A DNA stretch of 64,000 nt. Source: Leishmania martiniquensis (lineage: Eukaryota; Euglenozoa; Kinetoplastea; Trypanosomatida; Trypanosomatidae). Both the position numbers and the translations under genes were made by a program. Location of the stretch: positions 196,001 to 260,000 of the forward strand of contig NC_090156.1 in the NCBI RefSeq assembly GCF_017916325.1, given 5' to 3'. A model generated the notes under the pieces. That model was given only the letters and a program-made list of their open reading frames with translations, was not told the DNA's origin and ran no database searches. Shown here piece after piece: positions 52,359-61,858 of the stretch (its first letter is position 1; the number at the start of each line of letters is the position of its first letter).

Positions 52359-54718
52359 TAGCAGAGTGGAGCACTGACGGGTGCCCTTTGTGTATAAGTG
52401 CATGAGTTTAGTTCGGGCCAATAGATGCGTGAAAGAGGAGAATAAAACGTCTAACCACAACAGCTGTGCTATTTTTTTCTCTCTTTGCCGTTTTCTTGTG
52501 GTCTCCTGTTTTTTTTTCGGGTGCAGACTTACGGGTTCGTGGCCTGTGCGATGGTGTCTGTTGTGTGTGCCGACGTCTCCATATCACACTCTGCTGCTCT
52601 CTTCTCCCCCACCCCCTTTTTTGCTTGTTTTTGCGTTCATTGCTTCGGTGTCGCTTCTCTGCAGGTCGTATATGACGCCTTTTTACCCTCCCCCCTTTCT
52701 CTCGTTTTTTTCCCTTTGTGATGGATTTGAAGCTTCCGATCGGTTCAATACGAAATATGTCGGTTTTTGTTATTGTTCGTCTTTCATGTGAAGGAGGAGG
52801 ACCGTGGGGGAGGGAAGTGGAGGGAGCGTGGTGATACGTGTGCGGTCGGCGTTGAAATCGGCATTTTTTTCGTTCTTCTGCAGCTCTATGCTGCCACTGC
52901 TATTGCTGTCGTTTCCTCCTCTCAGCGACGACTCCCCCTCTCCCCCTCCCCCTCACGTGCACATGGATTGCAGCTTCTGCAATATCGGAGTGGAGAGGAA
53001 GACGGGAGAGAGAGAAGATGCGAGGAGTTTGATGACGCTAAGCATTTCCCCGCTGACGCTTTTTTCCTTTGCGGCTTCTCATTTTTTCTTTGAGTTTCAT
53101 CAGTTTTAACTAATAATGGAAGCGAGCGCAAGGGGCAGGAGGTCAGTCAGAGTAACATTTGAGTTGAAGAGTATCTGTCAGAGAGAGCAAGAAACCTCTG
53201 AAGAAGAAGGTGTGTATGTGTGTGTGGGTCTAAGAGCCCAAGTGACGCGCGGGCGAGCCAGTGGGAGACGGACTTGCAGAAAGCGGAGCCCGCAACATCA
53301 GCGCCATTCCTCTGCTACGGCGTGCACTTCAGCCCATCAATTGCTACTACTACTACAGATACCGATTAAGATTTCTCTCCGTCCTCGTTTTCGCTCCGCT
53401 TGTTTTCTCTTTTTTTCCCCTCTCATTGGGTATGGCCGTCTTTGAGCTTTTGGTGCGATGCTATCTTTTGTGTGGTCGCGCGCGTGCGCTGTGTGTATCT
53501 ATGCCCATGCCTAAGCTCTTGGGTCAACTGTTCATTGGGCCCTCTCTTCGGATCTCACGACTTGCTCTCTCTCGTTCTCTCTCCCGTGCTTTGCTACACA
53601 CAAGAAGAAAGACAAAGACAACAACATCAGCACGCCAATATCGAAAGCTTGTACACACGGACGTTAAGTGGAGGCACACACTCATACCTGTCCGCTGCGG
53701 TCACCCGAGCCTGGTACGTGGGGTGTACACATTTTCGGGTTTGTGTGCTGTTGGGTGTGTGTGACTGCTTACCGATACTTCTGCTCCTCTGCTTACCACG
53801 CAAGGGACCAAGCGGAAGTAAGGGAGTGAGGTACATGGAGGCTTGGTGAATTGTTTGCGACCGAATCGGAAGATTCGGCGCAGGAAGGATGCGGAAGCGC
53901 CGGCTGAATGTCTCCAAAAGGGATGCGCGCTTGGACTGCTGGTGAAGGCTGCAAAGAGAGTCGGAGACGCGCCATTCGCTGCACCTCCCCCACTTCAACC
54001 ACGATCGAGCCAGCTACGTGAATGCTCTCTTGCGCCATCCCGCCCCATCTTTGCCCATCTGGATTCTGTGTGTGCCCGCGGACGTTTACGGGCGTTCGCC
54101 GCCCGCATATCACTTCAAGTTTACAAAGACACACATTGAGCCTCGGCCACGAAGCTCTCCGCTCTGTTCACACGAGAGAGGAGCGAGACGCGCGTAACCG
54201 GAGGATGCAACACAGAGACTGCGCAGCGACTAGAATCCTTCTTGGATACGAGACGGCATTAAGCGGGTCGGTCAAGCACACAAGTGCGCCCAGCATTGCT
54301 TGACGTGCGTGTCGGTCTTTCCCCCTCTCCACCCATCGATTATCTCTTCCACTCACACATAGCATAGAGAGAGCGTGGCAGCGCGCCTACCCGCCTTCCT
54401 CGCTTCGCCTTTGTTGCGCGCGGCGTAACTTCTATGAGCTATAGGCTTTCATTCTCTCGCTACCTCGCCTGCACACTCATTCGCACGACAGAATCTAGAC
54501 TGAAGTGCAAGAGGGGATCTGGAAGAAGCAGAGAGCACTGCGCTCAGGGCGATAAAGGACGTGGAGGAGGCAGCGGAGCGAGTCGCCTGACCCACATCTC
54601 CGTTTTAGCCACACCAGCCCCGCATTCCCTGTAGGAGCGTAGTGTATCGGTGGCCTCTTCCACTGTGACGGGGGTCCCAGAAAGAGAGAGAGAGAGACTG
54701 CAACCCCTCCCTGCCGCT
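52359..54718. other. Intergenic region upstream of the large unknown gene
   Basis: About 2.4 kb with no supported gene. T/C-rich tracts (52470-52720, 53380-53420) alternate with purine-rich patches. AG sites with adjacent pyrimidine tracts occur shortly before 54719 (for example CCCTGTAG at about 54627-54634). Confidence 0.45.
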
Positions 54719-57700
54719 ATGCGCGCGGACGAAGTGTCCCGTCGGAACCCTGTCCGACTAGTCCAGCCCTTCGATGATGTTGACAGGGATGACGATGCGG
54801 CCTCCCGAGGAGTGAGGGCGGCAGCGAGGGCAGCTACGCCGACACACCAACTAACATCGAGTTTCATCGCATCGCATCTGACCCCAATTCAACTACCGCG
54901 AGATCGAGCCGGTGCGGGTGTGGGCCGTGCGGCGTCCCTTAGCGCATCGCAGACGCGGCCGTCCTCCGTGTCTTCACTGGAAGTGCGACCGCCAGTCCCC
55001 ACGTGTACTGAGGGCGTAAGTGCCGCGAACGCGGTGCCCTCCGCGCCTTTCATCTCGTCTTCATGCAGCTATCGGCCGCGCGGTCCAGAGGTGCCACCCG
55101 CTTCATCCTCCGATCAGCCGGTGCCGTCGTCTATGGATCGGCTGGCTGCACTGTATCAGCAGTTCAAAGCGCAGGAAAGGGACTTGCATGCGCCGAGGCG
55201 GGTCACAACCGGCAATTCACACGTGACCGCCACCCCCACGCCTCCCAAGACAGAAGAGTCTGCTGCGGCTGTGCGGTTGTTTCGGCAGCCCTCGAGAGGG
55301 GCCGTGAGTCTCGATAGTATAGCGCCTGAAGGAGAGAGGCCCCGCTGCATTTCCCCAAACGGTAGTCCGTCAACACCAGTCCGGCTATATCGGCCTGCGC
55401 CGAAAGATGACGAGGTCCGCTTCGCGCAGCCGTGCGATGGGATCGGCAAGGTCGCAGGCGGCGGATCACCAACGCGGTTGACTCCAACACCGCTTCGTAC
55501 AACAGCTGCCGCCCTTGCGAAGGCGTCGGCCCCCGCTCAAGCAACTGCCGCAGCGCCACCGCTTACCTCATGCGTGCGGCCCGCCAGAGCAACTGTGGCG
55601 CTCCCGCCCAGATTATCTGCTGAGGGCATCCCAGCATTGATGCACATCGCGGTTCGCGTGTGGGCAGTGCTGGGCTTCTTCGAAATGCGCTCAGTAGAGG
55701 GGGCGCATGTGGATGAGAGAGGGGGAGTAGAGGAGATGTGCTGTGCAACAGAGCCGTCAAGCCCCGAAGATGCCGAGTCGTTTCTGTGGGGGCTGAAAGA
55801 GTACTTGACGTTTTACTCTGCAGACTCGCCAGGTCCATCGGCGGCGATGCTGGCGGAGGTCTCCGTGCTCCTCCGAAACGGGCTGTGGCGCGTTCTTTTC
55901 AACGCCGTCTTCTACTGCCTTAGCGCCCTTGACAAGCACCGGCGTCACCGAGGGCCACTTTCACGCAGGGAGACAGAGGTGTGCACTGGTGGTGTAGAGG
56001 ACGCGTACGAGGTGGTTTACTCCTCGTCTTCAGGTGCGGACGACGAGGCGAGCATGGCTTCATTGAGTCGTGAAGTTCCAGTGCGGTTGGTGTGGAAGCA
56101 CCCGGGCGAGTCCGATGAGGATCGCCTAGCGCGCTGCGTTCGCGACCCTTTGCCACTTGGCTCTCCCCTCCGGCACGCATCACCTTCCACCGCCTGGGGG
56201 CGAGAGGCGAGCTCCGCTAGCATGGGGCGCAACGATCACCAGGGTATCCAGGGACCATCACCGCGGCGCCCACTTGATGAGGTCTACGGCGGCCGTTTGC
56301 GCACCGCTTTGCCCATCGCCGACTGGTACTTGGTACTGCGCTGCCTGGCCCAGGTGGGGTATCGGCGAGACGCTTTCTACCTGCAAACCCCCTTCCACGC
56401 GTCGCCGCACGAGCTTCTCCTCGCTCTGCTATGGCTGACGCAGCAGTACAAGCTGCTGGCAGTTGCCGAGTACGTGGAGCTGAGCCGTCGGTACTCTTTC
56501 CTGCTTCACTACCACGTGAACGATGCGTTTCTACACAGTTCTGCACCCGCCGGAGGTGCATCGCGGCCCGCCCACACCACAGCGCGTGAGCGACTCCTCT
56601 ATCAGCTCTCACGTGCGTCAGCTTGGCCTCCGGTAAGCTTTGATGAGAACGCGACGATCGCCGTGCGTCTTGCCCAGCTGGAGCGCTGCTTTGGCACGGC
56701 TACTTCTGCTGATGGCCCCGGTGCTTCAGTACAGCCGCCTGCGTCAACCGGCTCTTGTGCTGCGACGCTGCACGTGCGGCGTTTAATGGCGGTCCGGCGT
56801 CTTCTAAGCCTCTCGTTCAACCGACTTCACCAGGCTTTGCAGCGCCAGGCGGAGCAAGTCACCCTCCTTGGCCTTCACTCTCCGCTCGATGCACAGCTGT
56901 GTCGTAAGGAGCATCACGCCCTGTACGAGGAGGTTACCGCAGGGCTTGCCTACGTGCAGGCAACGCAGCAGCGGCTGCAGACGACGGCAGAGAGCCTTGA
57001 GAAGGCAGGCTCTCTTATTGCGTTTCTTCTGCGGTATGAGGAGTCGACGGTATCAGCCGAGGAAGTGCTTCTGGCACTGGAGGAGGACGACGCGACGTGG
57101 CTGTCCTGCGACTACCCTGCGGAAGGGAACGTGAGCTGCACGGAGACGAGGTCGGGTAGGGGAAAGTGCAAAGCAACCGAGACTGATCGGTGGCGCCGTG
57201 CGGTGCGGCGTGGCAAGCTGCCCATCTCGCAGTCGGCGCCAGAGAGCACTTCTGCATCGCTTGCGAAGTCAGCGGCCTCGCTAGCTCAAGCTTTTTCGAA
57301 CTTCCGAGCCACTCACGTGAGGGCCAATCTCCTTGAGACGTGGAGGCGATTGCTTCGACGCAGTCATGTTGCACCGCAGACGGTGTCGCCGGAGAACCTG
57401 CGCTTTCTGTTGGATAGCGAGGCGCAGCAGGTGCAGGAGGCCCGCGTGCGAGAGAACATGAAGTATCGCTACTCTCTGCAAGCAGCCTTAGCTGCTGAGC
57501 TAGCGGTTCTTGGATATGAGACTCAGCAGCGCCGCCGCAGCCGGTCTCGCAGTCCCCTGGGGGGTGGGGACCATAGCGCGCTGAGCACAGCGAGCTTGGC
57601 GGCAGAGCGGCGGACCGTGGATGCCGGCGTGGACGCCGAGGTGCGACCTGTGCAGGTGGTGCTGCCGCCGCTGGACCTCGTCACCAGCGCCAGCACCGTT

Positions 57701-58003
57701 TTTGCGCAGCTGCGGTCTGAAGAGGCTGTCTACGGCTCGGTTACATTGGGAAGCGGGGAGCTGCAGCTGACGGAAGTGGGTGAGCCAGCGGCAGGCTCGA
57801 CCACCTCGGCGCGCTTGGAGCTGGAGCGGTTGCAGGCCTGGGAGGAGCAGCTGGATGCGAAGCTAAGCTTACCTGCGGAAACAGTCGCACGTGTGGAGTC
57901 CTGCAAAGCGCTTCTGCACTCACTATACCACCAGCACGGCCTCCGTATGGCCACGCCTGTGGCGCAGAGGCCCTCCAGCCAGCCGCTCGCGAGCGCCCAG
58001 TAA
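54719..58003 (+). CDS. Large protein of unknown function with helical core
   Basis: A 1094-residue protein from the first ATG (MRADEVSRRNP). A longer frame begins with GTG at 54650 and is not used. The first 300 or so residues are Ser/Pro/Ala-rich and probably disordered. A helical region follows (about 320-580) with VWAVLGFFEM, FLWGLKEYLTFY and a striking block WYLVLRCLAQVGYRR...HASPHELLLALLWLTQQYKLL. Coiled-coil-like sequence spans about 720-810. The C-terminus has an Arg/Ser stretch (RRRSRSRSP) and another predicted helix. The ELLLALLWL block recalls delta/epsilon-tubulin complex proteins (TEDC1-like), but that is a weak by-eye impression. No enzyme motif is seen. Confidence 0.75.
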   Translation: MRADEVSRRNPVRLVQPFDDVDRDDDAASRGVRAAARAATPTHQLTSSFIASHLTPIQLPRDRAGAGVGRAASLSASQTRPSSVSSLEVRPPVPTCTEGVSAANAVPSAPFISSSCSYRPRGPEVPPASSSDQPVPSSMDRLAALYQQFKAQERDLHAPRRVTTGNSHVTATPTPPKTEESAAAVRLFRQPSRGAVSLDSIAPEGERPRCISPNGSPSTPVRLYRPAPKDDEVRFAQPCDGIGKVAGGGSPTRLTPTPLRTTAAALAKASAPAQATAAAPPLTSCVRPARATVALPPRLSAEGIPALMHIAVRVWAVLGFFEMRSVEGAHVDERGGVEEMCCATEPSSPEDAESFLWGLKEYLTFYSADSPGPSAAMLAEVSVLLRNGLWRVLFNAVFYCLSALDKHRRHRGPLSRRETEVCTGGVEDAYEVVYSSSSGADDEASMASLSREVPVRLVWKHPGESDEDRLARCVRDPLPLGSPLRHASPSTAWGREASSASMGRNDHQGIQGPSPRRPLDEVYGGRLRTALPIADWYLVLRCLAQVGYRRDAFYLQTPFHASPHELLLALLWLTQQYKLLAVAEYVELSRRYSFLLHYHVNDAFLHSSAPAGGASRPAHTTARERLLYQLSRASAWPPVSFDENATIAVRLAQLERCFGTATSADGPGASVQPPASTGSCAATLHVRRLMAVRRLLSLSFNRLHQALQRQAEQVTLLGLHSPLDAQLCRKEHHALYEEVTAGLAYVQATQQRLQTTAESLEKAGSLIAFLLRYEESTVSAEEVLLALEEDDATWLSCDYPAEGNVSCTETRSGRGKCKATETDRWRRAVRRGKLPISQSAPESTSASLAKSAASLAQAFSNFRATHVRANLLETWRRLLRRSHVAPQTVSPENLRFLLDSEAQQVQEARVRENMKYRYSLQAALAAELAVLGYETQQRRRSRSRSPLGGGDHSALSTASLAAERRTVDAGVDAEVRPVQVVLPPLDLVTSASTVFAQLRSEEAVYGSVTLGSGELQLTEVGEPAAGSTTSARLELERLQAWEEQLDAKLSLPAETVARVESCKALLHSLYHQHGLRMATPVAQRPSSQPLASAQ

Positions 58004-58244
58004 GGCAAAAGTTCATCTCGTCGTCATGTCTTCGTACAGGCACACATACATGGGTGGATATATATATATAAGTGACATGAACGGTTCACAGTACGCATGC
58101 AGGCAAATCTTCGGCGGTGACAACGAATAGGCGCCAGATGTCACCCTCACACCACTCCAAGAGAGAAAAAGAGAACGTCTTTTGATTTTTCTCTGCCCGT
58201 GCTCATTAAGCCAAAGAGTATGAGCGCAGCTCCCCAGGACTACG

Positions 58245-58747
58245 CCTGCCACACACGGACCATCGTTCCGCGGGGCGAAGCAGCCGTGCACACGCGTGCC
58301 GCAGCCATGCGCCAGCGCACCCCACCGGAGCACGACCCCCGCCGCGCAGGCTACCCACACGGAATCCACGTATGCCGCCCCCCTGCACGCCGGCCACCAC
58401 GCGGCGCGACTCCCTGAGGGGCGGCGCACGCTCCCCAGACCAGTAGGCGGGTCTGACGGGCGGGAGGGACACGTCCAAGCAACACAGGCGCCTCGCCCAT
58501 CGTATGGGTGGCGCAAGCCTGCCCCCTGTCGCGGGCCGCGGTGGAACAACGCCATCTAGCATCTGACGGCCGGCACCAGTAGCCATGCATCGCTCTGGCC
58601 TCCCTACGCCGTCGGCAGCTGACCCAATCGTCCACCCTTAGCTCCCCGGCACTGGCAGGGGATAGGGGAGCACCTGGCGTCTCCTCAGGAGGAGTGGGGC
58701 ACTGGACCCTCTGAGATGTCACGCATTCGTGTCCCCTCACGTCATCA
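58245..58747 (-). mobile_element. SIDER2-like retroposon, copy C
   Basis: Matches copy A almost perfectly for about 500 bases and ends at the same GTCATCA (58741-58747). One visible difference is CTCCTCAGGAGGAG for CTCCTCGGGGGGAG. Its conserved end lies at the right, so it is antisense to the rightward transcription unit, unlike copy D. It sits about 240 bases after the large unknown gene. Confidence 0.68.
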
Positions 58748-59667
58748 GGGCGTATTCAAAGAAAAAAGGCGACGGGCGACACGAAGTTATCGCTTGAGAG
58801 AGGGTGATGCGCGGTGCATGATGCTGTTCCCGCCGTTGTGTGCACCAATGCACGCAACACGGACAAGCCGTTGCATCGGTGAGGCGAGCGCGGCGTTTCG
58901 GAGATGGGGCGCTCTTCTCGCTTCAACAGCCCCTGCGTAAGTAGCCGTTGGTTCCCGAGGGGATCAACGAGAGAGAACACTAGCAGGAAGAATGAGCAGC
59001 CCTTCTACTCCAAAGCATCGACTCCGTGTATGCGCGAGCCACTACCGATTTCACCCCTTTTTTGTATGCCGCCCTTCTCATACATGGTAACCATTGGCTG
59101 CTCTTGTTTTTCCGCCTTTCGCTGTCGAATCTCTTTCGTGGTCGATCTCCCCCCTCCCCCTTCACCCACTTCGGCCCCAGCAGCACGTTTCACATCTGCT
59201 CCCTTCGCCAACATACCTGCAACCGCGCCGAGTCGTACACAAACCCGCCAAGGAAATTTGTCGGCTCCCTTTTTTGCTGCACGAGGCTGGGTGCCTGCCT
59301 GCTCGTATTGAGAGTGGACGCAAGTAGTAGCTGCTCAACCTCTCAACAAGCTGTCTGTGCCGTCACCGAGCCGGGGGTGTGAGGTGTGGGTGAAGAGCGG
59401 CTGCTCGTTGACCAGGGTGCGCTACCAGAGCTACCGTCGTTTATAGTGTCACTCGGGCTGCTTTCTCTAGCATCAGCACGCACACACACATCCAAACCGT
59501 TCTCTCCCTCTCTTTGTCCTCGAATTTGTGCGGTGGCTTCTCGGCCGGCTTTGACTGGCCTGCTCACCGCCCTCAGCACTTGCTCGTTTTTTACCGTTCT
59601 TATCGGCGCTCTCTGGTCGTTCCAGTTGACTTTCTGTCTCTCGTGTTCCCCTTTCCCCTTTCGTTCA
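58748..59667. other. Intergenic region upstream of Rab21
   Basis: No gene is supported. A continuous frame precedes Rab21 from 59386, but it reads low-complexity residues and starts with GTG, so it is treated as 5' UTR. T/C tracts near 59500-59660 fit trans-splicing. Confidence 0.45.
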
Positions 59668-60543
59668 ATGGTTGCGGCTATGCGGGGACTCAGTTTCAAG
59701 GTTGTACTGTTGGGCGAGGGCCGCGTTGGCAAGACGTCGCTGATTTCTCGCTACGTGCACAACACGTTTGACGAGAGAGAAGCAAGCACAGTGCAGGCAA
59801 GCATGTACAGCTCCAAGGCGGTACCCATCAATGACGCCAGTAATGCCCTTGGCGCCATTCGTGAAGTAGACTTAGCGTTGTGGGACACGGCGGGGCAGGA
59901 GCGTTTCCACGCACTCGCGCCAATGTACTACCGCAACGCTGACGGAGCCATCATCGTGTACGACATCACCGACGCCGACACGCTACGCAAGGTGCGTACG
60001 TGGGCCAAAGAGCTCTACGCTGTTGTGGGCGAGGGCAACATACAGCTTGTTTTGTGCGGAAACAAGGCGGACGCCCCGCCAACGGAGCGGGAGGTGAGCG
60101 AGGGCGAGGGGGCGGCCATGGCGGCAGAGCTCGGCGCCTTGCACTTTTTCGCAAGCGCGAAGACAGGACAAAACGTGGCGGAGTTGTTCAGTGCAATGGC
60201 GACACAGGTGGTACGTAGCCGCGACGCCACAGGGGTGGGTAGTGGCGCTGCTCCTGGCAGCAGCATCGGCCTCAGTGGCGGCGGTGCCTTCGCCGGCATT
60301 GGGGCCCGCACGCCGTCCCGCTCGCGTCCGCGGCGCGGGCTGATGGTGGTAACGGAAGGCGGGGAGGCGGTGACGCCAGGTCGCAGCTCCCCGAACGAGG
60401 GCCGCGTGTACGGCGGCATTACTCCACCCCGGGCCCACCGCTACGGAAGCAGCGGGGCTAACCAGCCTATCACACTTAGCGCCGATGGCGCCTCTGGCAC
60501 AGCGGCGGCGGCGGCGAGCAAAAACAGAAGCGGTTGCTGCTGA
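59668..60543 (+). CDS. RAB21: Rab21-type small GTPase with long C-terminal extension
   Basis: A 291-residue Rab family GTPase, expected on early endocytic membranes. The ATG at 59668 gives MVAAMRGLSFKVVLLGEG; the next Met (59680) is an alternative start. The nucleotide-binding motifs are intact: P-loop GEGRVGKT (16-23), WDTAGQERFHALAPMYYR, GNKAD and ASAK. FKVVLLGEGRVGKTSLISRY and the TVQAS effector region favour Rab21. The C-terminus ends SGCC, a double-cysteine geranylgeranylation site. The tail of about 100 residues between the GTPase core and SGCC is Gly/Ser/Arg-rich and much longer than in most Rabs. Confidence 0.92.
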   Translation: MVAAMRGLSFKVVLLGEGRVGKTSLISRYVHNTFDEREASTVQASMYSSKAVPINDASNALGAIREVDLALWDTAGQERFHALAPMYYRNADGAIIVYDITDADTLRKVRTWAKELYAVVGEGNIQLVLCGNKADAPPTEREVSEGEGAAMAAELGALHFFASAKTGQNVAELFSAMATQVVRSRDATGVGSGAAPGSSIGLSGGGAFAGIGARTPSRSRPRRGLMVVTEGGEAVTPGRSSPNEGRVYGGITPPRAHRYGSSGANQPITLSADGASGTAAAAASKNRSGCC

Positions 60544-61377
60544 GGGGCTTCTATTTTCACCAACTGCTTTCCTCGCTTTCTCCCCCCCAACCCTCTCCTG
60601 CTCGTCTTGGCTACAGGTGCTCGAGCAGATCTGGGGTATGTGTCGCACACTGGAATTGTCACAGCCTCTCCTGTGCTTGCCTAGCATATAGTGCTACCGC
60701 TGTTGCGTGTTGGCGTGTTTCACGGCGCTGTGACGTCGCTTCAAGGGGCATCAGCCTTTTTCTTTCCGTGCGTGCGCTATATGCACGCGGCACAGATCAC
60801 CTCTGTCTCCTCCGAGGTCTCATCCCTGTTGCTCTTCTCCCCTTAGTCGTTGCAGAGTGTATGTGTGTGCGTGTACTTTTGCTGACCGCACTGCTGCACC
60901 GGCACGCAGGCGACTGAAACTGTAACAGTATCGCAGAGACGCCAGTGTCATGCGTCTGTCCCTCGAGCGAGGGGTGGGGGGCACGAGCGGCTGCTGCTCC
61001 CCCTCCGCTTTCTTCTCCCTCGTTTGTTGAAAGACCCCGCTCCATGAACGGTGCTCGATTGCCGGCTGATCTCTCTCGGCGCCAGTGAGTGATGCGCTCG
61101 CACCTTTACATCACGACTCGCATTCCCCCCTCTCCCTCTCTCTTAGCGCACCCTTCTTGCCCACACACAACGCAAACACCTCCACGCGCCCACCCTGGGA
61201 AAGCGGGACTCCCCTCATGCGGCTTCGAGCACCAGGCGAAACAGCAACAGGCCAAAGAAAAGGGTGAGCCCCTCTCTCTTTAGTGCTTCGTACACACTCA
61301 CTCACCCCAACACATATAGACATCACCGTCCCTGTGCTTCGTGCAGTACACCTCAGTTTTCTCCCTGCCCTCTGGCA
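60544..61377. other. Intergenic region downstream of Rab21
   Basis: No gene is supported. Ordinary UTR-like sequence with CT-rich patches. Confidence 0.4.
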
Positions 61378-61858
61378 GGCCAAATCTCCGCCATCCCGAC
61401 AGGATGCCTGACGCACAACGCTGCGCTTGCGGGCATAATATCGCTCGATGCCGCCAGTCACCCCGTCGTAAAAATGCTGGAAGGCGGGAGCGGGTAGTAT
61501 GTTGAGACTTGCATGCACCCAGGGGGGGACACGGTCGCCGCGGCAAACCTCAACTCGGCGAGGCCTGGCATCTGGGAGGCGACGGCTGGTTGCCTCGGCA
61601 ATGGCTGGAGGCCCGGCTTCATCTCCCACAGCATTCGCCGCGGGGGGATCGGCTGCACCTTCATGCAGCTCAGCGGCGTGCGCTATCTGCCTGCCACGAT
61701 TTCGCCGATTCGCACGGGCGGCGGACGCCTGTCGCATGCGCGGCTGCGGCGCGTCTGGCAAGTTCTTTGTGAGGGGCAAGGAGCTCGACTGCGTTCCAGG
61801 CTGCACGTTGCTCTACCACGGCGGCACTCGCCTGCTGAGGGCGATCAAAAAGGGCTAG
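61378..61858 (+). pseudogene. Possible broken coding remnant, unidentified
   Basis: Frame 61513 onward reads about 80 codons with high third-position GC (HPGGDTVAAANLNSARPG...). Just upstream, in the same frame, similar sequence (GQISAIPTGCLTHNAAL) is separated by a stop at 61495-61497. Near 61750 the biased reading shifts to another frame, giving GKFFVRGKELDCVPGC and ending at a stop at 61856-61858. This looks like an old gene with one stop and one frameshift, but no family is recognised, and chance in a GC-rich stretch is possible. Confidence 0.28.

Noticed and set aside
54650..54718. Upstream extension of the large unknown protein
   Set aside because: It begins at GTG; nuclear genes here start at ATG, and the first in-frame ATG is at 54719.
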